From Bradyrhizobium sp. 4 (lineage in GTDB: Bacteria; Pseudomonadota; Alphaproteobacteria; Rhizobiales; Xanthobacteraceae), in assembly GCF_023100905.1 (NCBI RefSeq), contig NZ_CP064686.1, forward strand, positions 2,542,001 to 2,606,000: a stretch of 64,000 nucleotides of DNA, given 5' to 3'. This document shows positions 8,529-17,309 of the stretch, piece after piece. The position numbers and the translations under genes were made by a program. Below the pieces are notes generated by a model. It saw only the letters and a program-made list of their open reading frames with translations. It did not search any database and was not told the origin of the DNA. Within the stretch, counting starts at the first letter, position 1; each line of letters opens with the position of its first letter.

Positions 8529-8546
8529 TTGAAGGCTGGATGACAG
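8529..8546 (-). promoter_or_regulatory. Weak Pho-box-like sequence upstream of the phosphate transporter
   Basis: On the minus strand CTGTCAT, 4 bp, then CCTTCAA. The first half matches the Pho-box half-site exactly; the second matches only 4 of 7. It lies about 50 bp upstream of the PiT start. It could be a degenerate PhoB site or chance. Confidence 0.25.
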
Positions 8547-8579
8547 GACGGCACCTGAAAGGGGTTTTCCCGCCCGTAT

Positions 8580-10022
8580 TCAGGCGGCGCGCGCGGCTTT
8601 CTTCTGCAAACCGGCGACGATCTTCAAATCTTCGACAAAGCGCTGATATTCCAGCACCTTGGCTTCCGGATCGGGCAACCGCAGCAGATAGGACGGGTGC
8701 ACCGTAACCAGCGCCTTGTGACCGTCGGGAAGGTCGATCAGCCGGCCGCGGGTCTTGCCTACAGGGGTGATCTTGCCGAACACGCTCTGCGCGGCGGTCG
8801 CGCCCATTGCAACGATGAGATCGGGCTGGATGACGGAGACTTCCCGCTCAAACCACTGCCGGCAGGCTTTTATCTCCGGCGTATTCGGCTTCTGATGCAG
8901 GCGGATCTTGCCGCGCGGCACGAACTTGAAGTGTTTCACCGCGTTGGTGACATACACCTTCTTGCGGTCGACGCCGGCCTCCTGCAGTGCCCTGTCGAGC
9001 ATCTGGCCGGCCGGACCGACGAAGGGATGGCCGGCGAGGTCTTCCTTGTCGCCGGGCTGCTCGCCGACCAGCATGATGTTGGCGGACTTCGGGCCTTCGC
9101 CGAACACGGTCTGAGTGGCGTCCTTGTAGAGATGGCAGGCGCGGCAGTGGGCGGCCTCCTCGCGGAGCGCTTCGAGATCGTCGGCAGCGGTCTTGCGTTT
9201 CATCGGAGCCTCCGGCCGCTTTTGAGGCTTGTGCGGATCGGTTGCGGCATTGGCGATCATGGCGCCGGTCATGCGCTCGGCGTCCTCAATCAAGGGCTTA
9301 ATGATCGAAGCCTCGGGCAGGTTCCTCCAATATTTCTTCGGCATCTCGGCCTGCATCGCCTTCACCTTCAGGCGGGCCGGATTGAAGATGCTGGCGTAGT
9401 AGCGCCGCCAGGTTTCCTCCAGCCGGTCTTCGCTCGGTGCCTCGCTCTTGCTGACGCCTGATGTGAACGAGAGCGCGTGGCCATCCCAATGCGCGCATAA
9501 ATCCGGCGTCAGGATCGACCAGGGCATGTCGGCAAAGCGCCGGGCGAAGAACGGCGCGGCGAGCTCGACGATATGATGCTCCGGCTCGAACCAGGCGACA
9601 TAGTGTGCTTCGCGTTCCCTGCCGATCTCGCGGAAGCGCACGAAGGCGTGCATCTTGTGCTCGTCGCGGTAGACCGCCTTTGCCATGGCCGTGACTTGCG
9701 CGACATCGAGATCGGTCGCGACCTCGATGAGATCGTGATTGTCCTTCAGCCGAAACAGCAGGCGATAGAGGATCGCGAAACGCTCGGGATCGCGATGCAG
9801 GATCGCGGCCTTGGCGAACTCGACGAATTTTGCAGGCACGTTGAAGGTGCCGTCGCCAGCCGCCGGCAGCGGAGACGATGACGGCGTCGCGAACAGCTCC
9901 GCTTCGCCGCCCTGCACGGCCCAGATGACATCGGCCGGTTTCATTTGGTGAAGCACGAGGCTACGCGCGGCTTTACGCCAGCCATCGAAATCGGTTTCGT
10001 TCTCGAGGGTGATATATTGCAT
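8580..10022 (-). CDS. UdgX-family uracil-DNA binding protein with N-terminal DUF4130-type domain
   Basis: A 480-residue two-part protein. Residues 1 to about 270 match the DNA-metabolism domain (DUF4130/TIGR03915 type) usually fused to this family. From about 285 comes a family 4-like uracil-DNA glycosylase fold: HCRACHLY (Fe-S cysteines), GEQPGDKEDLAGHPF, then RGKIRLHQKPN in place of the usual loop, and VHPSYLLRL. The His in KIRLH corresponds to the UdgX His that forms a covalent bond with uracil-containing DNA. Its start overlaps the stop of the radical SAM gene by 1 bp, so the two are co-transcribed. Probable role: uracil-DNA recognition in damage repair. Confidence 0.87.
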   Translation of the reverse strand: MQYITLENETDFDGWRKAARSLVLHQMKPADVIWAVQGGEAELFATPSSSPLPAAGDGTFNVPAKFVEFAKAAILHRDPERFAILYRLLFRLKDNHDLIEVATDLDVAQVTAMAKAVYRDEHKMHAFVRFREIGREREAHYVAWFEPEHHIVELAAPFFARRFADMPWSILTPDLCAHWDGHALSFTSGVSKSEAPSEDRLEETWRRYYASIFNPARLKVKAMQAEMPKKYWRNLPEASIIKPLIEDAERMTGAMIANAATDPHKPQKRPEAPMKRKTAADDLEALREEAAHCRACHLYKDATQTVFGEGPKSANIMLVGEQPGDKEDLAGHPFVGPAGQMLDRALQEAGVDRKKVYVTNAVKHFKFVPRGKIRLHQKPNTPEIKACRQWFEREVSVIQPDLIVAMGATAAQSVFGKITPVGKTRGRLIDLPDGHKALVTVHPSYLLRLPDPEAKVLEYQRFVEDLKIVAGLQKKAARAA

Positions 10023-11257
10023 CAGAAGCCAAATCCCAGTTGCGTTGCCTTCGGCTTGAACCGTTCGATCAGCCGTGCCTCGTCGAGGCGGTGCGGCGCG
10101 GGACGGTGGTCGCTGAGGACGATGAACGGCAGCGCCTTGTTGCGGGGCACATGCAGCCGCGCGAGATCGGCAACGCGGATCGTGGTCGTGCGCCGCGTTG
10201 CGATGATGCGATCGACCGCCTTGGTGCCGAAGCCCGGCACGCGCAACAACTCCTCGCGGCTGGCGCGGTTGACGTCGAGCGGGAAGCAGTCGCGGTGGCG
10301 TAATGCCCAGGCGAGTTTTGGATCGATGTCGAGCGGCAGCATCGCACTGTCGTCGACGATCTCGCCGACGTCAAAACCGTAGAACCGCATCAGCCAGTCG
10401 GCCTGGTAGAGTCGGTGCTCGCGCAGCAAGGGCGGCGCGCGCAGAGGCAGCGCGCGGCTGGCATCGGGGATCGGGCTGAACGCGGAATAGTAGACGCGCC
10501 TCAGCCTGTATGAACCGTAGAGATTGGCGCTGGTGTGGAGGATGGTGTGGTCGGAGGCCGCGTCGGCGCCGACGATCATCTGCGTGCTTTGGCCGGCCGG
10601 CGCGAAGCGCTGCGGCTTGGCTTTCGTGTTCGCGTTGCGGCTTTCCTCGGCCTCGTCCAGCTTCAGCCGCAGCCGGCCCATGGTGCGGCGGATCGCGCGC
10701 ACGTCCTTCTCGGGCGCGAATTGCTGCAGGCTCGTCTCCTGCGGCATCTCGATGTTGATGGAGAGACGGTCGGCATATTTGCCAGCCTCGGAGATCAATA
10801 CATCGTCGGCCTCGGGGATCGTTTTGAGATGGATGTAGCCACGGAAGTGATGCTCCTCGCGCAGTTTGCGCGCGACGCTTACCACCTGCTCCATGGTGTA
10901 GTCGGGGTTGCGGATGATGCCGGAGGAGAGAAACAGTCCTTCGATGTAATTGCGCCGGTAGAAGTCGAGCGTCAGCTTGACGACTTCGTCGATCGTGAAG
11001 CGGGCACGCGGCACGTTGGAGGAGGCGCGGTTGACGCAATAGAGGCAGTCGTAATTGCAGGCGTTGGTCAGCAGCACCTTGAGCAGCGAGATGCAGCGGC
11101 CGTCCGGCGCGTAGGAATGGCAAATGCCCATGCCGGGCGCGGTCGATCCCATGCCCTTGCCGTCGCTGGAATCCCGTCTCTCGGTGCCGCTGGAGGCGCA
11201 GGACGCGTCGTACTTGGCGGCGTCCGCCAGGATTTCCAGCTTGCGTTGCACGTCCAT
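10022..11257 (-). CDS. Putative DNA modification/repair radical SAM protein (UdgX-linked)
   Basis: A 411-residue protein of the radical SAM family always found beside UdgX (TIGR03916 type). The [4Fe-4S] motif is C-x3-C-x2-C in NACNYDCLYCVNR near residue 65, preceded by GICHSYAPDGRC. The C-terminal part has a helix-hairpin-helix DNA-binding motif, LLRVPGFGTKAVDRIIATR, near 330. The reaction is not known. I chose the ATG at 11257 with AAGGG upstream; the frame extends to a TTG at 11356, which would run through the SOS box. Transcription is probably controlled from the divergent region shared with imuA. Confidence 0.87.
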   Translation of the reverse strand: MDVQRKLEILADAAKYDASCASSGTERRDSSDGKGMGSTAPGMGICHSYAPDGRCISLLKVLLTNACNYDCLYCVNRASSNVPRARFTIDEVVKLTLDFYRRNYIEGLFLSSGIIRNPDYTMEQVVSVARKLREEHHFRGYIHLKTIPEADDVLISEAGKYADRLSINIEMPQETSLQQFAPEKDVRAIRRTMGRLRLKLDEAEESRNANTKAKPQRFAPAGQSTQMIVGADAASDHTILHTSANLYGSYRLRRVYYSAFSPIPDASRALPLRAPPLLREHRLYQADWLMRFYGFDVGEIVDDSAMLPLDIDPKLAWALRHRDCFPLDVNRASREELLRVPGFGTKAVDRIIATRRTTTIRVADLARLHVPRNKALPFIVLSDHRPAPHRLDEARLIERFKPKATQLGFGF

Positions 11258-11339
11258 ATTGGAATCCCTTTGATTCAGCTGATGAATCCCGAAGAGTGCC
11301 AATTCGATTGACTCTCCAGGCGGCGTTAGCTTTATATTA

Positions 11340-11354
11340 GAACATACCATGAAC
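11340..11354. promoter_or_regulatory. LexA (SOS) box, alphaproteobacterial direct-repeat type
   Basis: GAAC-ATACCAT-GAAC (reverse GTTC-N7-GTTC) fits the LexA site known from Rhodobacter and Rhizobium. It lies 66 bp upstream of imuA and 82 bp upstream of the radical SAM start, in the only gap between the two divergent units, so one LexA site could repress both. Confidence 0.85.
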
Positions 11355-11420
11355 AATTGAGCCAGCCGTTGGTTCTCTTTTTGAGAGCCACGGCAATCAC
11401 CCCTTCAAGGAGCGGCGACC

Positions 11421-12209
11421 ATGAGCGGCGCACGCATCAGCGCGCTTGCAGCCTTGCGCGGCCAGATCGAGCGCATCGAGACGGCGGAGGTCGTGCATCA
11501 TCGCGACCGTGTCGCGCTCGGCCATCGCGAGGCCGACAACGCGCTAAAGGGCGGGCTCGCGCGCGCGGCAATCCACGAGGTATTTTGCGAGGGGCGTCAG
11601 GGCGCGGCCGCGACGGGCTTTGTCACCGGACTTGCGGGGCGGATGACGGCGCGAAAACCGCTGCTGTGGGTGCGGCAGGATTTTTCAGAAATTGAAACCG
11701 GTGCGCTGTCGATGAGCGGGCTCACCGAGATCGGTCTCGATCCGCGCCGCATGGTGATGGTGCGCGCCGCCGACGTGGAGAGTGCGTTGCGCACGTCGGC
11801 CGATGCGCTCGCCTGCGACGCGCTGGGTGCCGTCGTGCTCGAGCTCTGGGGCGAGACGAGGCAGTTCGATCTGGTGGCGAGCCGCAAGCTGACGCTGGCT
11901 GCGCAATCTTCCGGTGTCACCGGCCTGTTGCTGCGGATGGCCGCGCAACCTTTACCCTCAACCGCCGAGACCAGATGGATGCTGCGCGCGGCGCATTCGC
12001 CGCCGGGCGCGATGTGGAGCGCTTGGGGGGCGCCGCGTTTCGATGCCGAGCTCCTGCGCAATCGTCATGGCCCGTGCGGGCGGTGGATCATGGAATGGAA
12101 ATGTGATGAGTGCCAGTTCTCTGAATCGTCGGCGTATCCTCAGCCTGTGGCTGCCGCGCCTGCCCATCGATCGGATCCAGCGGTTCTTCGGCAACGTCGG
12201 ACTGCATGA
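11421..12209 (+). CDS. imuA: ImuA, RecA-like accessory protein of inducible mutagenesis
   Basis: A 262-residue protein of the ImuA (SulA/RecA-related) family, first gene of imuA-imuB-dnaE2. Family features seen are IHEVFCEGRQGAAATGF, PLLWVRQDFSEIETGALS and the central ALACDALGAVVLELWG. In Caulobacter and mycobacteria the cassette replaces Pol V for error-prone lesion bypass; the job of ImuA itself is to support the ImuB/DnaE2 complex. A GGAGCGGCGACC stretch precedes the ATG. The last 104 bp overlap imuB in another frame, so the C-terminal tail is encoded by sequence under two constraints. Confidence 0.88.
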   Translation: MSGARISALAALRGQIERIETAEVVHHRDRVALGHREADNALKGGLARAAIHEVFCEGRQGAAATGFVTGLAGRMTARKPLLWVRQDFSEIETGALSMSGLTEIGLDPRRMVMVRAADVESALRTSADALACDALGAVVLELWGETRQFDLVASRKLTLAAQSSGVTGLLLRMAAQPLPSTAETRWMLRAAHSPPGAMWSAWGAPRFDAELLRNRHGPCGRWIMEWKCDECQFSESSAYPQPVAAAPAHRSDPAVLRQRRTA

Positions 12210-13698
12210 AAATAATGCGCCCAGCATCGTCGTTGCCAAGGACAGCAACGCGTTGGTGATCCATGCGCTGCACGAGGCGGCCGAGCGCCTCGGTCTGCAT
12301 ATCGGCCAGCCTCTGGCCAATGCCCGGGCGATGTGTCCTGATTTAAAGGTGTTCGACGCCGATGCCGTGGCCGATGCCAAGACGATCGGCGACATCGCCG
12401 ACTGGTGCGATCGTTTCACGCCGCTGGTGGCACTCGATCCGCCGCACGGGCTGTTCCTCGACATCACCGGCTGCGCGCATCTGTTCGGCGGCGAGGCTGC
12501 GCTGTTGCAAACCCTTGTCCGTGCCCTCGATCGCCAGGGCTTTGCCGTCAGCGCGGCGATCGCCGGCACCTCGGTCTGCGCGCGCACGCTGACGCGGCAA
12601 TCTTCAAGGACCATCGTTGCCGATGGCGGGGAGGCGGCGGCAATCAGCCGGTTTCCGGTGTCAGCGCTTGGCGCGGGTGAGGCCATCAGCACCGGCCTGC
12701 GACGCGCCGGCCTGAAGACCATCGGCGATGTCGCCTCGCGCACGCCGAGCGAAATCACGGCGCGGTTCGGTGCGCGGTTCTCCACGCTGCTCGCGCATGC
12801 GCTGGGGCAGGGCGATGCGCCGATCAATCCACGAAAGCCGCTGCCCGATTACATCGTGGAGAAACGCTTTGCCGAGCCGATCGCGACCGACACCATGATC
12901 GCGATGACGCTGTCGCGCCTGGCGGACACGCTGATTGCGTCGATGGAGAAGCAGGGCAAGGGCGCGCGCCGCCTGGAAGCAGCCTTCTTCCGCACCGACG
13001 GCGCGGTGCGCGCGATTATGGTCGAGACCGGACGTCCCGTGACGCAAAGCAAAGTCATCGACCGGCTGTTCCGCGAGCGTCTCGATGCACTCGCCGATCC
13101 CCTCGATCCCGGCTTCGGCTTTGACATGGTGCGGCTGTCGGCAAGCCGCACCGAGATCGTGGTGCAGGAGCAGCGCGATCTCGACGCCCATGTCCACGAC
13201 AATGACGAGCTTGCCGCGCTGATCGACCGCATCGCCGCGCGCATCGGCGGAAAGCGCGTCGTCGTGCATCTGCCTGAGGATACCCATATCCCCGAATGTG
13301 CGGTGCTGGCCGCACCGGCGCAGCATCATCTCGCCGTGGCCATGCAGGCCGAATGGCCCGCGCGCACCGAGACTGAGCCGCCGCTGCGTCCGTTGCGGCT
13401 GTTCGACAAGCCTGAGCCGATCAATGTGCCGTTTGCGACCGTGCCCGACGGGCCGCCGCATCAATTCACCTGGCGCCGCGCGCAGCATGTGGTGGTGCGG
13501 GTGGAAGGCCCCGAGCGCATCGCCATGGAATGGTGGCGGCAGGACGGCAAGCAACTGACGCGGGATTATTTCCGTATCGAAGATGCCGAAGGCTTGCGCT
13601 TCTGGATCTTTCGCGACGGTCTTTACGAGGGGGAGTGCTTCGACAGCGACGGCAAGCCTGTTCCTCCCGGCTGGTATGTGCACGGTCTCTTCGCATGA
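12106..13698 (+). CDS. imuB: ImuB, Y-family polymerase-like protein of inducible mutagenesis
   Basis: A 530-residue Y-family-fold protein. At the first catalytic position, where DinB has a D-x-D motif, this protein reads LSLWLPRLPIDRI; the later Ser-x-Asp-Glu region is replaced by LDITGCAHLFGG. It therefore lacks the usual catalytic acids and, as known for ImuB, should act as a hub linking DnaE2 to the beta clamp. The palm/finger region is followed by the C-terminal ImuB-specific part, FRIEDAEGLRFWIFRDGLY. I chose the ATG at 12106 after GGAATGGAAA. It overlaps dnaE2 by 4 bp (ATGA). Confidence 0.88.
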   Translation: MSASSLNRRRILSLWLPRLPIDRIQRFFGNVGLHENNAPSIVVAKDSNALVIHALHEAAERLGLHIGQPLANARAMCPDLKVFDADAVADAKTIGDIADWCDRFTPLVALDPPHGLFLDITGCAHLFGGEAALLQTLVRALDRQGFAVSAAIAGTSVCARTLTRQSSRTIVADGGEAAAISRFPVSALGAGEAISTGLRRAGLKTIGDVASRTPSEITARFGARFSTLLAHALGQGDAPINPRKPLPDYIVEKRFAEPIATDTMIAMTLSRLADTLIASMEKQGKGARRLEAAFFRTDGAVRAIMVETGRPVTQSKVIDRLFRERLDALADPLDPGFGFDMVRLSASRTEIVVQEQRDLDAHVHDNDELAALIDRIAARIGGKRVVVHLPEDTHIPECAVLAAPAQHHLAVAMQAEWPARTETEPPLRPLRLFDKPEPINVPFATVPDGPPHQFTWRRAQHVVVRVEGPERIAMEWWRQDGKQLTRDYFRIEDAEGLRFWIFRDGLYEGECFDSDGKPVPPGWYVHGLFA

Positions 13699-16600
13699 AC
13701 ACGCCCGCTTATGCCGAGATCGGCATCACCACGAATTTCTCCTTCCTGCGCGGCGGCTCGGATCCGCGCGCCTATGTGCACCAGGCCAGCAAGCTCGGCA
13801 TTCCCGTGATCGGCATCGCCGACCACAACACGCTCGCTGGCGTAGTGCGCGCCTACAAGGAGCTCGACAATGACGAGGTGCTGCACAAGCCGAAGCTTTT
13901 GATTGGCACCCGCATCGTCTTCATCGACGGCACGCCCGATATCCTGGTCTATCCGCGTGACCGCGCCGCCTATGGCCGGCTGTGCCAGCTTCTCACCCGG
14001 GGCAAGCGCGGCGACGGTATCACGAGGATTGCGAAGGGCGAGTGCCATCTCACCTTCGCCGATCTCCTTGCGTTTTCCGAAGGCCAGCTCCTGATCTTGA
14101 CGCTGCCGTATCGCTTCGATGCGGCGCAGACGCAGGACATCCTCGCCAAGCTGAAGGCAAGTCGTGCCGAGGGCGTGTGGCTGGCGGCGAGCCTGGTCTA
14201 TCGTGGCGACGACCGCCGCCGCCTCGCGCAGCTCGATGATCTCGCCGCAAAAGCAAAAGTGCCGCTGCTTGCGACCAACGAGGTGCTCTATCACCACCCC
14301 GCGCGCCGTCCCCTCCAGGACGTGCTGACCTGCATCCGGGAGAAAACCACGATCGAGGCGGTCGGCCGGAAGCTGGAAGCCAATGCCGAGCGATTTCTGA
14401 AGACGCCCAGGGAGATGGCGCGGCTGTTCCGCGATTTCCCCGAAGCTATCGCGGAGACCATGCGCTTTGCGGACAAGATCACCTTCTCGCTCGATCAGCT
14501 CAAATATCAGTATCCGGATGAGCCGGTGCCGCCGGGAAAGACCGCGCAGGGGCATCTGGAGGATCTGACCTGGGCCGGTGTCGACAAATATTTCGGCGGC
14601 AAGATCGACGACAAGCTGCGCGCCACCCTGAAGAAAGAACTCGCACTGATCGCCGATCTGAAATACGCGCATTACTTCCTCACCGTGCACGACATCGTGC
14701 ATTACGCCCGCAGCCAGAACATTTTGTGCCAGGGGCGGGGATCGGCGGCGAATTCGGCGGTCTGCTACGTGCTCGGCATCACCTCGGTCGACCCGACCAA
14801 GGTCGATCTGCTGTTCGAGCGCTTCATCTCCAAGGAGCGGCTGGAGCCGCCCGACATCGACGTCGATTTCGAGCATTCGCGGCGCGAGGAGGTGATGCAA
14901 TATGTCTATCGCCGTTACGGCCGCCATCGCGCTGCGATCATCGCCACCGTCATTCATTATCGCCCGCGCAGCGCCATCCGCGACGTCGGCAAGGCGCTGG
15001 GCCTGACCGAGGACGTCACCGCGGCCCTCGCCGACACCGTCTGGGGAAGCTGGGGCAAGGGCCTCAACGACATGCAGGTCAGGCAGGCCGGCCTCGATCC
15101 GCAAAATTCAATGATCAACCTCGCAGTCGAGCTCGCGACCGAGCTGATCGAATTCCCCCGTCATCTGTCCCAGCATGTCGGCGGCTATGTGCTCACGCAG
15201 GACCGGCTCGACACCTATGTGCCGATCGGCAATGCCGCGATGGACGATCGCACCTTCATCGAATGGGACAAGGACGATGTCGACGCGCTCAGCATGATGA
15301 AAGTCGACGTGCTCGCGCTGGGCATGCTGACCTGCATCCGCAAGTGCTTTGATCTGATCGAGCAGCACAAGGGCGAACGCTGGATGCTGGCGAGCGTCCC
15401 GCAGGATGATTCCAAAGTCTACGACATGCTGTGCGACGGGGAGTCGCTCGGCGTATTCCAGGTCGAGAGCCGCGCGCAGATGAACATGCTGCCCCGGCTG
15501 AAGCCACGGACCTTCTACGATCTCGTCATCGAGGTCGCGATCGTGCGGCCGGGGCCGATCCAGGGTGACATGGTGCATCCGTATTTGCGGCGGCGGAACG
15601 GCTTGGAAAAAGTGAACTATCCATCGCCGTCACCGGAGCATGGCGACAAGGACGAGCTTTACAGAGTGCTGCACAAGACCCTCGGCGTGCCCTTGTTTCA
15701 GGAGCAGGCGATGCGGATCGCGATCGAGGCCGCGAAGTTCACGGCCGAGGAGGCCAACGGCCTGCGCCGTGCGATGGCAACGTTCCGCAATGTCGGCACC
15801 ATCGGCAAGTTCGAAGACAAGATGATCGGCAACATGATCGCACGCGGTTATGCGCCGGATTTTGCCAGAAACTGTTTCGAACAGATCAAGGGCTTTGGCA
15901 GTTACGGCTTTCCGGAGAGCCATGCCGCAAGCTTCGCGCAGCTTGTCTATATTTCCTCATGGCTGAAGCATTATCACCCTGATGCATTCTGCTGCGGCCT
16001 CCTGAACTCGCAGCCGATGGGCTTTTACGCCCCGGCGCAGATCGTCAGCGACGCTCGCAAGAACGGCGTCGAGGTGCGCGATATCGATGTGTCCTACAGC
16101 TTTGCGCAGAACACGCTGGAAGAAGGAAGTGGCAAATATTGCGCCGTGCGCCTGGGCTTCCGCCAGATCGACGGTTTTCATTGGCTCGATGAGGATGAGG
16201 AAAGGCTGAAAAGAGGCGCGCCTCGGAATGAGTATGTGGAGAGAGCGCCCGACTGGGCCGACCGCATCGTCGCCGCGCGCAACCGCCGGCCCTTCACCTC
16301 GCTGGAAGATTTCGCCCGCGACACCGGTCTGCCCAAGCGCGCGCTGATCTTGCTCGCCGATGCCGACGCGTTCCGCTCGCTCGGGCTCGACCGCCGCGAG
16401 GCGCTGTGGCAGGTGCGGCGCCTGCCCGGCGATGTGCCGCTGCCGCTGTTCGAGGTGGCCACCGCACGCGAGCAGCCGGACGAGCACGCCAGGCCGTTGC
16501 CGGTGATGCCGCGGGCCGAACAGGTGGTCGCGGACTATCAGACCATTCGGTTATCGCTGAAGGGGCATCCGATGGAATTTTTGCGCGAGATGTTTTCGCG

Positions 16601-17063
16601 CGAGCGCATCGTCGCCTGCAAGGACATCAATCATGACAACGAGCGGCGCCGTGTCCGCTGTGCCGGCGTCGTGCTGGTACGGCAGCGGCCGGGCAGCGCC
16701 AGCGGCGTCGTGTTCATGACACTGGAGGACGAAACCGGCATCGCCAATGTCGTGGTGTGGCCGAAGATCATGGAGCAGTACCGGAAGGAGGTGATGGGCG
16801 CACGCCTCATCCTGGTCGAAGGCTATATCCAGAGCAGCCCCGAAAAGGTGACGCATCTGATCGCCCAGCGGATGATCGACCGTTCGCACGATCTGGTCGG
16901 CCTCGCCAACGACGCCCTCGGCCGCAAGCATCCGGTGCCGGCAGGCGCCACCGTGGTCGAACCGCTCAACGACGATCCCCGCGCCCACACCGATGCGCCC
17001 GCGCAAAAACTTCGCCACCCCCGCAACGTCCGCATCCTGCCGCCGTCGCGGGATTTCCATTGA
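13695..17063 (+). CDS. dnaE2: Error-prone DNA polymerase DnaE2
   Basis: A 1,122-residue alpha subunit-type polymerase of the DnaE2 group. The N-terminal PHP domain begins YAEIGITTNFSFLRGGSDP, with ADHNTLAG soon after. The palm carries PPDIDVDFEHSRREEV near residue 388 with the catalytic Asp residues. The helix-hairpin-helix region and an OB domain (GVVFMTLEDETGIANVVVW) follow. It is the third gene of the imu cassette and carries out mutagenic translesion synthesis with ImuB. The start overlaps the imuB stop, so translation is coupled. After its stop come palindromic repeats rather than a clear terminator. Confidence 0.93.
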   Translation: MNTPAYAEIGITTNFSFLRGGSDPRAYVHQASKLGIPVIGIADHNTLAGVVRAYKELDNDEVLHKPKLLIGTRIVFIDGTPDILVYPRDRAAYGRLCQLLTRGKRGDGITRIAKGECHLTFADLLAFSEGQLLILTLPYRFDAAQTQDILAKLKASRAEGVWLAASLVYRGDDRRRLAQLDDLAAKAKVPLLATNEVLYHHPARRPLQDVLTCIREKTTIEAVGRKLEANAERFLKTPREMARLFRDFPEAIAETMRFADKITFSLDQLKYQYPDEPVPPGKTAQGHLEDLTWAGVDKYFGGKIDDKLRATLKKELALIADLKYAHYFLTVHDIVHYARSQNILCQGRGSAANSAVCYVLGITSVDPTKVDLLFERFISKERLEPPDIDVDFEHSRREEVMQYVYRRYGRHRAAIIATVIHYRPRSAIRDVGKALGLTEDVTAALADTVWGSWGKGLNDMQVRQAGLDPQNSMINLAVELATELIEFPRHLSQHVGGYVLTQDRLDTYVPIGNAAMDDRTFIEWDKDDVDALSMMKVDVLALGMLTCIRKCFDLIEQHKGERWMLASVPQDDSKVYDMLCDGESLGVFQVESRAQMNMLPRLKPRTFYDLVIEVAIVRPGPIQGDMVHPYLRRRNGLEKVNYPSPSPEHGDKDELYRVLHKTLGVPLFQEQAMRIAIEAAKFTAEEANGLRRAMATFRNVGTIGKFEDKMIGNMIARGYAPDFARNCFEQIKGFGSYGFPESHAASFAQLVYISSWLKHYHPDAFCCGLLNSQPMGFYAPAQIVSDARKNGVEVRDIDVSYSFAQNTLEEGSGKYCAVRLGFRQIDGFHWLDEDEERLKRGAPRNEYVERAPDWADRIVAARNRRPFTSLEDFARDTGLPKRALILLADADAFRSLGLDRREALWQVRRLPGDVPLPLFEVATAREQPDEHARPLPVMPRAEQVVADYQTIRLSLKGHPMEFLREMFSRERIVACKDINHDNERRRVRCAGVVLVRQRPGSASGVVFMTLEDETGIANVVVWPKIMEQYRKEVMGARLILVEGYIQSSPEKVTHLIAQRMIDRSHDLVGLANDALGRKHPVPAGATVVEPLNDDPRAHTDAPAQKLRHPRNVRILPPSRDFH

Positions 17064-17090
17064 GGAATGTAGAGCACTCTGCTGCCACAC

Positions 17091-17170
17091 CGTCATTGCG
17101 AGCGCAGCGAAGCAATCCAGACTGTTACCGCGGAAAGACTCTGGATTGCTTCGCTGCGCTCGCAATGACG
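17091..17170. repeat. Palindromic repeat, CGTCATTGCGAGC family, copy 1
   Basis: Inverted repeat with outer arms CGTCATTGCGAGCGCAGCGA / TCGCTGCGCTCGCAATGACG and inner arms AGCAATCCAG / CTGGATTGCT. The centre is ACTGTTACCGCGGAAAGACT. Same family as the copies at 18151, 52246 and 58069. Confidence 0.88.
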
Positions 17171-17205
17171 AGTTTGTTGAAGCGATCGCGCGCCTCACTC
17201 TCAGT

Positions 17206-17300
17206 CGTCATACCCCGCGGAGGCGGGGTATCCAGTACGCCGCGGCTTCACGATTCAGTCGCCTCGGAATACTGGATCGCCCGGTCAGCCGGGCGATGAC
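17206..17300. repeat. Palindromic repeat of a second type (GTCATACCCCGC)
   Basis: Outer GTCAT/ATGAC ends enclose two GC-rich hairpins (CCCCGCGGAGGCGGGG and GCCCGGTCAGCCGGGC), and the inner arms TCCAGTA / TACTGGA pair across the middle. It follows copy 1 of the other family by 35 bp, between dnaE2 and a convergent SDR gene. Confidence 0.7.
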
Positions 17301-17309
17301 AGCGTGGCC

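Noticed and set aside
13623..15104. A 493-codon open frame on the minus strand across dnaE2
   Set aside because: It is antisense to the PHP and palm regions of DnaE2, whose motifs are unmistakable; the translation is low in structure and rich in Arg/Asp/Gly, as antisense frames of GC-rich genes are. Similar long antisense frames cover 674-1606, 21220-22746, 23590-24564 and 59487-60872.
17091..17300. CRISPR or insertion sequence at the clustered palindromes
   Set aside because: The units are inverted, not direct, repeats, there are no regular spacers and no transposase or cas genes anywhere in the window.
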